A stretch of DNA of 64,000 nucleotides from Stenotrophobium rhamnosiphilum (GTDB lineage: Bacteria > Pseudomonadota > Gammaproteobacteria > Nevskiales > Nevskiaceae), in assembly GCF_003052265.1 (NCBI RefSeq), contig NZ_QANS01000006.1:4758-68757 (forward strand), read 5' to 3'. The notes beneath the pieces are model-generated. The model saw only the letters and a list, made by a program, of their open reading frames with translations, made no database searches and had not been told where the DNA came from. Position numbers and translations under genes: made by a program. Shown one piece after another: positions 57,456-64,000 of this stretch (position 1 is its first letter; the number at the start of each line of letters is the position of its first letter).

Positions 57456-59279
57456 ATGAAATTTAAGCTGCTGTTGCCAGCAATTGCTGCTGTTATTGCG
57501 ATTGGTATTTTAGGTTTCTTGCTGAAGATGACGCAGAGCGTCGATAGCAACCTGCATCGCGCTCGTCTTGAAAACATCCGCGCAGTCGACAACCTCGACA
57601 TCGAATTGAACCGCATGTTCACGCAGACCCGCGCTAGCTCGCTTGCCGGCTCCGCTGCGGACCGCACCAAAATCACGCAACGTCTGGGCAAAGATCTCGA
57701 CGCACTCGACAAAGGCCCAACGGCCCTGCGCGGTCTGAACAAAGATCTGGACAAGAAACTCGACCAGTTCCTCGACACCATCGAAGCCAAATTCGAATTG
57801 GGCTTCGACTTTGAAGCACGCAACACGCTGTTGAACCAGGGCTTGGTCAACAACATGGACGCCGTGCCATTCAATAGCGATGCCGTACTCGCTGCTGCGC
57901 CAGCCGCAAAGCAGGAAATGCTGAAGCCACTCATCATGCAGCTCAAAACCGAGTTGCTGACGCTCAGCGTTACGCCCGCACCAAACAACGCCGGAACCAT
58001 TCGCGATTTGATTTCGCAGATGAAAGCCGGAACCGAAGCGCCGTCAGAAGCCTTCACCGCAGCGATGGAAAGCCTCAACGGCAACTGCGAAGAAATTATT
58101 CAAGACAAGACTGAAATGCTCGACAAGCTGAGCTCATTCTTGGGTCGCCCAACCGGCGCACAATTGCAGGCTGTAGAACAGGCTTACACCGCTTGGTATC
58201 AAGGCGAAGTAGCCAACGCCAACCAGTATCGCGTCATCCTCGTCGGCTACGCCGCGTTGCTGCTTTTGATTCTGGCTTGGTTGGGTATTCGTCTGCGTCG
58301 CAGCTACGGCGAACTCGACAAGGCCAACGGCAAGCTGGTGGACGCCAACGAACACTTGGAAGATCAGGTTGAAGCACGTACCAAGGATCTCTCCAGCGCT
58401 TTGAGCGATCTGCGTAACTCGCAGGCTCAGCTGATTCAATCTGAAAAAATGGCTTCGCTCGGTCAGATGGTTGCCGGCGTTGCACATGAGATCAACACGC
58501 CGCTGGGTTACGCACGCAGCAACGCGTCCATCGTGCGCACCACGCTCGCAGACATTCGCGATCTTTGCTCTGCACAAGATCGCGCACTCACGCTGATGAC
58601 CTCGGCTGATGCGTCGGACGAAGAAGTCGCTAACGCATTGAGCGATGCAGACGAACGCCGTCAGCTCGTCAACCCAACTGAAGTGATGGGCGATCTCGAC
58701 AATCTGCTCGAAGACACTGACCACGGTCTGGTGCAGATCGCAGATCTGGTCTCCAGCCTTAAAGACTTCTCGCGCGTCGACCGTTCACGCAATGATCAGT
58801 TCAGAGTCAACGACGGCATCGATACCGCACTCAAGATCTGCCAGAACCAACTCAAGAATCGCGTTGAAGTCATTCGTCAGTTCGGCGATCTGCCAGAGAT
58901 TGAATGCTCGCCATCCAAGCTCAATCAGGTGTTCCTCAACCTGTTCACCAACGCCGCTCAGGCGATCAGCGACACCGGCAAGATCTTTGTGCACACGTCG
59001 GCGGAGCAAAACGGTGTCAGCATTCGCATCATCGACAACGGTTGTGGCATGACCGACGAAGTTCGCCAGCGCATCTTCGAACCGTTCTACACCACCAAAC
59101 CGGTCGGCAAAGGCACGGGCTTGGGCCTGTCCATCGTATTCCGCATTATTGAAGAGCACGGCGGTACAATCGACGTACATTCCGTGGTCGGCAAGGGCAG
59201 CGAATTCACCATTCGCCTGCCACTGAAACAACAACGTCCGGCTGATAACGAAACAGCCCCGTCACTCGCAGCCGCTTGA
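57456..59279 (+). CDS. Membrane sensor histidine kinase with helical (DAHL-like) sensor domain
   Basis: 607 aa. TM1 LLLPAIAAVIAIGILGFLLK, a ~230-residue helical periplasmic domain, TM2 VILVGYAALLLLILAWLGIR, a coiled coil (VDANEHLEDQVEARTKDLSS), then SEKMASLGQMVAGVAHEINT with phospho-acceptor His344. A ~90-residue helical insert separates the first and second dimerisation helices. The ATPase domain has CSPSKLNQVFLNLFTNAAQA (N box), IIDNGCGMTDEVRQRIFEPF and GKGTGLGLSI (G box). The twin-receiver gene follows 16 bp downstream, so they form one system. The signal is unknown. Confidence 0.92.
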   Translation: MKFKLLLPAIAAVIAIGILGFLLKMTQSVDSNLHRARLENIRAVDNLDIELNRMFTQTRASSLAGSAADRTKITQRLGKDLDALDKGPTALRGLNKDLDKKLDQFLDTIEAKFELGFDFEARNTLLNQGLVNNMDAVPFNSDAVLAAAPAAKQEMLKPLIMQLKTELLTLSVTPAPNNAGTIRDLISQMKAGTEAPSEAFTAAMESLNGNCEEIIQDKTEMLDKLSSFLGRPTGAQLQAVEQAYTAWYQGEVANANQYRVILVGYAALLLLILAWLGIRLRRSYGELDKANGKLVDANEHLEDQVEARTKDLSSALSDLRNSQAQLIQSEKMASLGQMVAGVAHEINTPLGYARSNASIVRTTLADIRDLCSAQDRALTLMTSADASDEEVANALSDADERRQLVNPTEVMGDLDNLLEDTDHGLVQIADLVSSLKDFSRVDRSRNDQFRVNDGIDTALKICQNQLKNRVEVIRQFGDLPEIECSPSKLNQVFLNLFTNAAQAISDTGKIFVHTSAEQNGVSIRIIDNGCGMTDEVRQRIFEPFYTTKPVGKGTGLGLSIVFRIIEEHGGTIDVHSVVGKGSEFTIRLPLKQQRPADNETAPSLAAA

Positions 59280-59295
59280 ACGCAGGACTTCACTC

Positions 59296-60237
59296 ATGAC
59301 CGCTAGCACCACCGCCAAAGCGCGCATCCTCTTCGTCGATGACGAGCCGCGCATTCTGACGACCATGCGTATGCTGTTTCGCAGTCAGTACGAAGTATTT
59401 TTTGCTGAGAGCGGCCAAAAAGCGCTCGACCTGCTGAAAGTTCAGGCTGTAGACGTCATCGTCAGCGATCAACGCATGCCCGGCATGACCGGTATTGAGC
59501 TGCTGCGCACCGCGCGCGATCTCAATCCGAATGCAATGCGCATCCTGCTCACCGGCTACTCCGACCTCAACGCGATTATTGGCTCGATCAACGAAGGCGA
59601 AATTTTCCGCTTCGTGAATAAGCCTTGGTCCAACGAAGATTTGTCTGTCACCGTCGCACGCGCCGTTGCTGCTGCACGCACCAGCGCCGCACTCAGCGCC
59701 GCAACCGCCGACAACATTGGTGCGCCTGCTGGTCCGCAACCTGGCGTGTTGGTACTGGACGACGATCCTTCTGTGCCAACCAAAGTGCAGAGCATCCTCG
59801 GCAGCGATTACCGCGTATTCGGCGCCACGACGATGGAAGAAGCCGTGAACCTGATGGAACGCGAGCGCATTGGCGTGGTGCTGTCTGACACGCGTGTGCA
59901 GGACCATCCTGTGATCAGCCTGATCGGCACGCTCAAACAACATCACCCAGAATTGGTGTCCGTGATCCTCACCGATCGCGCGGACGCAGGTCAGGCGATT
60001 GAACTGATCAACCAAGGCCAGATCTATCGCTTTATCACCAAACCTATTCACGACAACCAGTGCAAGATCACGGTGAACTCCGCGCTCAAGCAGCACGAAC
60101 GTCTGTCGCAGAATCCTGAGCTGCACAAGCGCTACGAAGTCGAAGCGACGACCACGCCACCGCCGACAGCCACCACCGGCACTGGCAAATTCCTGGATCG
60201 CATTCGTTCACTGCGCTCATGGGTTAAGCGCGCTTAA
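59296..60237 (+). CDS. Response regulator with two receiver domains and no output domain
   Basis: 313 aa. Receiver 1 (~8-130): ILFVDDEPRILTTMRML, VIVSDQRMPGMTG (Asp58), ILLTGYSDLNAII, FRFVNKPWSNED. Receiver 2 (~148-270): VLVLDDDPSVPTKVQSIL, GVVLSDTRVQDHPV (Asp198), VILTDRADAGQAIE, YRFITKPIHDNQ. An Ala-rich linker joins them and a ~45-residue Thr/Pro-rich, then basic tail (FLDRIRSLRSWVKRA) ends the protein. Receiver 1 resembles RpfG/HD-GYP-type receivers, but no HD-GYP follows. Output probably goes through a protein partner (inference). Confidence 0.9.
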   Translation: MTASTTAKARILFVDDEPRILTTMRMLFRSQYEVFFAESGQKALDLLKVQAVDVIVSDQRMPGMTGIELLRTARDLNPNAMRILLTGYSDLNAIIGSINEGEIFRFVNKPWSNEDLSVTVARAVAAARTSAALSAATADNIGAPAGPQPGVLVLDDDPSVPTKVQSILGSDYRVFGATTMEEAVNLMERERIGVVLSDTRVQDHPVISLIGTLKQHHPELVSVILTDRADAGQAIELINQGQIYRFITKPIHDNQCKITVNSALKQHERLSQNPELHKRYEVEATTTPPPTATTGTGKFLDRIRSLRSWVKRA

Positions 60238-60254
60238 ATTTTTCGTTTTTAAAA

Positions 60255-60286
60255 TCAACGCCGACGAGAGATCGTCGGCGTTTTTG
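60255..60286 (+). terminator. Terminator after the two-component genes
   Basis: AACGCCGACGA / TCGTCGGCGTT (60257-60267 with 60272-60282) followed by TTTGTTTG. Confidence 0.88.
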
Positions 60287-60302
60287 TTTGTGCGCCACGG
60301 TG

Positions 60303-60320
60303 CTGTCACCAAAGCATCAT
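60303..60320 (+). promoter_or_regulatory. Possible Pho box upstream of phoX
   Basis: CTGTCAC-CAAA-GCATCAT resembles two 7-bp PhoB half-sites with a 4-bp spacer; the first half has one mismatch to CTGTCAT, the second three. It lies 82 bp before the phoX start. No good -10 box at the usual distance was found. Confidence 0.4.
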
Positions 60321-60401
60321 GAATCTGCAATGGAACCGCCGCCGCTTCGTCATTCGTGCTCACTAGATTTCGCAGTACCCAATTTTTAGTAGGTACTTAC
60401 A

Positions 60402-62576
60402 GTGCATAAGAACGACGAATTCACAGAAATCCCGCGCGCGATTGATCCCGCGGATCCCAAATACTTTGGCAACATTCTCAAAGCTAACCTGACGCGTCGC
60501 CAAGCTTTGCTCGGCAGCGCCAGCGCATTGGCCACGTTCACCTTGGGCGGCCTTGGCCTTACCGCTTGCTCAATCGACGACAATGGCGTCGACACCGATA
60601 CTCCCACCAACGCGCCTAAGCTGGGCTTTAATGCCACTGCAAAAAGCTTGGCTGACGTCGTCACCGTGCCCCCGGGTTATAGCGCCAATGTGCTCTATGC
60701 ATTGGGTGATCCGATTGCAGCAGGCGTAGCAGTTTACCTTGGCAACGGCAGCGAAACCGGTGCGTCTTACGCACAGCGCGCAGGCGATCATCACGATGGC
60801 ATGCATTACTTCGGCCTCGGTAACGATGGCAAATACAGCCTGACGGAATCTGGCCGCGGCTTGTTGGTGATGAACCACGAGAACATCACGCAGAGCTATC
60901 TGCACGCAGCAGGTCCAACCTCGGTTGGCGGCGTGCGTACGGTAGAAGATGAAATCATCAAAGAGATGAACTGCCACGGCGTTAGCGTAGTAGAAGTCAG
61001 AAAAAATCCCGCAGGTAAATTCGCGGTCGTGAGCGACTCAACTTTCAATCGCCGCATCACGCCATTCACCGACATGGACTTGAACGGTCCAGTGCGCGGC
61101 AGCAAATTCGCTGTCTCGAAACTCTCGCCTGCTGCCACGAAAACTCGCGGCACAATCAACAACTGCGCCAACGGCTACACGCCTTGGGGCACGTATCTGA
61201 CTTGCGAAGAAAACTGGAAGTTCTATTTCACGCGTGTCGCCGGTGACAACACCAACCCACTGCGTAGCGCCTCAGACAACGCAGCGTTCGCGCGTTACAC
61301 CATCAACCCAGGTCAGGTTGATAACTTTAATTGGGCCAGCATGGCCGGTGATCAATACCAGCGTTGGAACTGCTCTGTCACCGGCAGCTCCGCCAATGGC
61401 GCAGACGATTTCCGCAACTTGCCGCAAACCTACGGCTACGTGGTTGAGATTGATCCATTCAATCCAACCTCAACGCCACGCAAGCGCACCGCGCTCGGTC
61501 GCTTCGGTCACGAAGGTTGCTGGCCTGGAAAAATTGTCGCTGGCAAACCGCTGACCTTCTACATGGGCGACGACGTTGCCGGCGAATACATCTACAAGTT
61601 TGTTTCGACCGCAAACTGGGATCCAGCAGATGCCAACAAAGGCATGACCGCTGGCGACAAGTACATGGACAGCGGCACGCTCTACGTTGCGCGTTACGAC
61701 GCAGACGGCACGGGCCAGTGGCTCGAACTGACGCAGGGCAAGAACGGACTCAACGCCGACAACGCGTTGTTCCCTTTCACCTCGCAGGCTGCGGTTTGCG
61801 TTAACACGCGTCTGGCTGCTGACAGCGTTGGCGCGACCAAGATGGATCGTCCTGAGTGGGCTGCAGTCAATCCGCTCAACGGCGAAGTTTATTTCACGCT
61901 CACCAACAACAGCTCACGCGGCAACGCCAGCATGCCGCTGGATGCAGCGAATCCACGTCGCTACACCGGCACCGCTGCAGGCGGCGTTCCGGGCACCGGC
62001 GGCAACATCAACGGCCACATCATTCGTTGGCGCGAAACGGGTGATAACCCGGCAGCAACGTCGTTCACGTGGGACATCTTCTTGTTCGGTTCACGTGCCG
62101 GTTACACGAACCCAGCCGTCAACGCTTCCGAGCTCACCGCAGACAACGATCTGTCGAGCCCAGACGGTTTGTGGTTTGCGCCGAACGGCCAGCTTTGGAT
62201 TCAAACCGATGACGGCGCTTACACCGACACCACCAACTGCATGATGCTCGTCGCAGCACCAGGCAAAGTCGGTGATGGCGGCGCAGCAACGCTGAACGGT
62301 CAGTCGACGTTCAAAGGTAAGAGCCTCGGCACCGATCTGCGTCGCTTCCTCGTTGGCCCTAAGCAGTGCGAACTCACGGGCATCACGATGACGCCAGATA
62401 GCAAAGCGCTGTTTGTGCAGATTCAGCATCCGGGCGAAAACGGCAACATCGCAGCACCGGGCAGCAACTGGCCCAACGTCAGCGGCGATGCAACACAGGC
62501 GGGCACTGCAGGCGCCCGCCCACGTTCAGCCACCATCATCATCACCAAGAATGATGGCGGCGTGATCGGGGTCTAA
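60402..62576 (+). CDS. phoX: PhoX-family (DUF839) alkaline phosphatase, Tat-exported
   Basis: 724 aa. Ca/Fe-dependent phosphatase family. The N-terminus carries a Tat signal: LTRRQALLGSASALATFTLG ending LGLTAC (possible lipid Cys). The mature protein shows GLLVMNHENITQSYLH, NGYTPWGTYLTCEENWKFYF (Cys-Glu-Glu), GRFGHEGCWPG, FYMGDDVAGEYIYKFVS, FTLTNNSSRG and SSPDGLWFAPNGQLWIQTDD, the conserved PhoX beta-propeller blocks. The start is GTG at 60402 without a strong ribosome site. A possible Pho box precedes it. A terminator follows. Confidence 0.9.
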   Translation: MHKNDEFTEIPRAIDPADPKYFGNILKANLTRRQALLGSASALATFTLGGLGLTACSIDDNGVDTDTPTNAPKLGFNATAKSLADVVTVPPGYSANVLYALGDPIAAGVAVYLGNGSETGASYAQRAGDHHDGMHYFGLGNDGKYSLTESGRGLLVMNHENITQSYLHAAGPTSVGGVRTVEDEIIKEMNCHGVSVVEVRKNPAGKFAVVSDSTFNRRITPFTDMDLNGPVRGSKFAVSKLSPAATKTRGTINNCANGYTPWGTYLTCEENWKFYFTRVAGDNTNPLRSASDNAAFARYTINPGQVDNFNWASMAGDQYQRWNCSVTGSSANGADDFRNLPQTYGYVVEIDPFNPTSTPRKRTALGRFGHEGCWPGKIVAGKPLTFYMGDDVAGEYIYKFVSTANWDPADANKGMTAGDKYMDSGTLYVARYDADGTGQWLELTQGKNGLNADNALFPFTSQAAVCVNTRLAADSVGATKMDRPEWAAVNPLNGEVYFTLTNNSSRGNASMPLDAANPRRYTGTAAGGVPGTGGNINGHIIRWRETGDNPAATSFTWDIFLFGSRAGYTNPAVNASELTADNDLSSPDGLWFAPNGQLWIQTDDGAYTDTTNCMMLVAAPGKVGDGGAATLNGQSTFKGKSLGTDLRRFLVGPKQCELTGITMTPDSKALFVQIQHPGENGNIAAPGSNWPNVSGDATQAGTAGARPRSATIIITKNDGGVIGV

Positions 62577-62618
62577 TTGGCGCTAAATTAGCTTCAAATT
62601 TGATGGCTGTAGCAAGCG

Positions 62619-62648
62619 AACAGGCCCGCATTTGCGGGCCTGTTTTTT
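62619..62648 (+). terminator. Terminator after phoX
   Basis: AACAGGCCCGC / GCGGGCCTGTT with loop ATTT, followed by TTTTT. Confidence 0.9.
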
Positions 62649-62764
62649 ATTGTCCCAAGATATGGCCGCTAAAGGGCTTTTCGCTACTACAAACAGGGGA
62701 AGTAAGCCCAGCCTGCGAGACCTACTGTCAGTAGATAGAAAACGACAGTATGGAGAGGTTGGTG

Positions 62765-63871
62765 ATGGCGGCCAAAGACGACGTAATTTCCGGCAAAGCG
62801 TGGGACGACTTTTGCGATGCGCTGAAGCACGCAGGCAATCAAATTCTGCGCCCGGAAGCACCAAGCGATGAACTGAGCCGCGCTGAAGGTTACCGCTACC
62901 TCACGCGTTTGCTGCGCATTGGTTTGGAAATGCATCTGGAATTTTCAGATCCGGATTTCCCCGGCTTCTTCCTGCCCTCGCATGAGACCGGCAAGATCGG
63001 CGCGGACAATCCAGACAATCTTTACTACTTCGCCAAAATTAACGGCGCGAACGACTATGTGATTCGCGGAACACGCGGCACGGTGTTTTATTTGTCGATT
63101 GGCACGCAGAAAGGTGGCTACGAAACCAACGGTAAGATGGAGCAGACCGGCTTCATTGATGCAGCGAACATCAAGATGGACGCTGAAGGCCGCTTCGAGT
63201 TGATCCTCAGTCAGAAAGAACAGCCCGGCAATTGGGTGCGCCTCGAACCGGGCAGCAATGCCGTCATCGTTCGCCAGACTTTCCTTGATCGCAAAACTGA
63301 GCGTCCTTCGCAGTTGAAGATCGAACGCGTTGGCAGCGATGCAGCACCGAAGCCCCTCACCGCTGAACGCTTGCAGGCCAGCCTCGGCAATGTCGCCAAG
63401 TTTGTTGAAGGCACCGCAACCGTGTTTGCCAACTGGGCGCAGAGCTATCTGCCGCACCCGAATGAAATTCCGCCTGCGAACCAAGCTGTGTGTCAGGCCG
63501 CTGGTGGTGATCCGAATATTTTCTACTACCACTCGTACTGGCAGCTCGCCGAAGACGAAGCGATGGTGGTGCACATTCCACGCATTCCGGAATGCCGTTA
63601 CTGGAACCTGCAGATCAACAACTGGTGGATGGAGTCGCTCGACTACCGCTATCACCGCATCTGCCACAACCAGAACTCCACACAGCTTGATGCTGATGGC
63701 GGCGTGACGTTGGTGCTGTCGCACAAGAATCCCGGCGTTGCCAACTGGCTGGAAACTGCAGGCCACGATCGCGGCACATTGTGCTTCCGTTGGGTCGGCG
63801 CCAAAGAACACGTTCACCCGCAGACGCGCGTTGTGAAATTGAATTCGTTAATTGAGGAGAAGCGCGCATGA
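62765..63871 (+). CDS. DUF1214 protein
   Basis: 368 aa, soluble. The conserved C-terminal block is visible: YHSYWQLAEDEAMVVHIPRI, PECRYWNLQINNWWMESLDY and GGVTLVLSHKNPGVANWLET then CFRWVGA. An N-terminal ~200-residue part (LMHLE-like LEMHLEFSDPDFPGFFLPSH) belongs with it. Function unknown; relatives are common in sterol- and steroid-degrading bacteria. ATG 62765 has GGAGAGG 6 nt upstream; the ATG at 62750 would contain that site. The stop overlaps the sulfotransferase ATG by 4 bp (ATGA), so the two are coupled. Confidence 0.82.
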   Translation: MAAKDDVISGKAWDDFCDALKHAGNQILRPEAPSDELSRAEGYRYLTRLLRIGLEMHLEFSDPDFPGFFLPSHETGKIGADNPDNLYYFAKINGANDYVIRGTRGTVFYLSIGTQKGGYETNGKMEQTGFIDAANIKMDAEGRFELILSQKEQPGNWVRLEPGSNAVIVRQTFLDRKTERPSQLKIERVGSDAAPKPLTAERLQASLGNVAKFVEGTATVFANWAQSYLPHPNEIPPANQAVCQAAGGDPNIFYYHSYWQLAEDEAMVVHIPRIPECRYWNLQINNWWMESLDYRYHRICHNQNSTQLDADGGVTLVLSHKNPGVANWLETAGHDRGTLCFRWVGAKEHVHPQTRVVKLNSLIEEKRA

Positions 63872-64000
63872 GCGCCGCGACACTGAACCCCGATGCACTC
63901 GAGCGCGCCGCGCTTGAACAAGCCGCAGGCCTGAAGAACTTCGGCGATCCAACATATCGCAAGGGTCTTGAAGTGCTTTGCGATTCGCTGAACACCGAAG
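63868..64000 (+). CDS. Sulfotransferase-family protein, N-terminal part (runs off window)
   Basis: 44 codons visible from ATG 63868; GAGGAG 10 nt upstream lies inside the DUF1214 gene. The sequence (LEQAAGLKNFGDPTYRKGLE then VLCDSLNTE) matches the N-terminal helices of bacterial PAPS-dependent sulfotransferase-family proteins, which usually open with A-x-x-x-T/A-G-L-x-D/N-F-G-D. The PAPS-binding loop lies beyond the window. A sulfotransferase next to DUF1214 contrasts with the lipoprotein sulfatase at 29.8 kb. Confidence 0.65.
   Translation, partial: MSAATLNPDALERAALEQAAGLKNFGDPTYRKGLEVLCDSLNTE

Noticed and set aside
60326-60331. TGCAAT as the -10 box of a Pho promoter for phoX
   Set aside because: It is only 5 bp after the possible Pho box, closer than the usual ~10 bp.
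62945-63817. 290-codon minus-strand frame over the DUF1214 gene
   Set aside because: The plus-strand frame carries the family motifs and a ribosome site; the opposite frame has neither.
1-64000. CRISPR array, tRNA, rRNA, prophage or insertion sequence
   Set aside because: No regularly spaced repeats, no cloverleaf-like conserved tRNA or rRNA stretches and no transposase, integrase or phage genes were recognised on either strand.

Overview
The window is a dense stretch of a Gram-negative, proteobacterial chromosome, most likely a gammaproteobacterium. The evidence is NodT-type outer-membrane efflux, outer-membrane beta-barrel and lipoprotein genes, DUF1302/DUF1329 proteins, REPIN-type repeats and an AlaA-type aminotransferase. 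G+C looks to be in the mid 50s by eye. I see no tRNA, rRNA, CRISPR array, insertion sequence, phage gene or replication origin.

The main theme is steroid (or steroid-like polycyclic) catabolism, in two blocks. The first (about 8.2-36.3 kb) holds a ketosteroid isomerase, a KshA-type Rieske oxygenase, a Kst4D/KstD-like flavoprotein, several short-chain dehydrogenases, NTF2/SnoaL-fold proteins, a DUF1302/DUF1329 pair, a VOC protein with an HsaB-like flavin reductase, a luciferase-like monooxygenase operon containing an exported SurE, and an HSL-type esterase. It also holds two paralogous LuxR-type regulators, a lipoprotein sulfatase coupled to its formylglycine-generating enzyme, and an hsaD-hsaE-hsaG-hsaF-like meta-cleavage operon ending in pyruvate, acetyl-CoA or propionyl-CoA. 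The second (about 53.5-64 kb) adds a crotonase, a lone second DUF1329 protein, two more NTF2-like proteins, DUF1214 and the start of a sulfotransferase, interrupted by a histidine kinase/twin-receiver pair and a Tat-exported PhoX phosphatase. KshB, HsaA and HsaC are not in the window.

Other regions: 1-1.4 kb has a partial DUF11 surface protein, a SWIB protein with a Lys/Ala-rich tail and an unlisted 52-aa histone-H1-like protein. 1.7-6.5 kb is a marR-nodT-emrA-emrB efflux operon with a clear MarR-type palindrome. 6.7-8.2 kb is cysQ plus an SDR. 15-16.5 kb is bestrophin, S4 and DUF1653. 36.5-53.4 kb is mixed metabolism and membrane genes: GFA, MAPEG, MocR, an SDR with an H1-like tail, 2OG-Fe dioxygenase with pseudouridine synthase, FMN reductase, BON, YqhA, AlaA, a PHP hydrolase, AraC with an exported depolymerase-like hydrolase, a secretory lipase and GH1.

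The most interesting signal is a shared dyad of about 16 bp (TCRTCC-N4-GRATGA-like). It occurs at seven places, six between or just upstream of steroid-region operons and one at the end of an esterase gene before the second LuxR regulator. I read it as the operator of an uncharacterised regulon, with the two LuxR paralogues as the first candidate binders. Also notable are two REPINs, a two-copy structured repeat with co-varying stem, a tandem AraC operator, a perfect 33-bp inverted repeat that supplies a stop codon, an SDR lacking its catalytic tyrosine and an aldo-keto reductase remnant.
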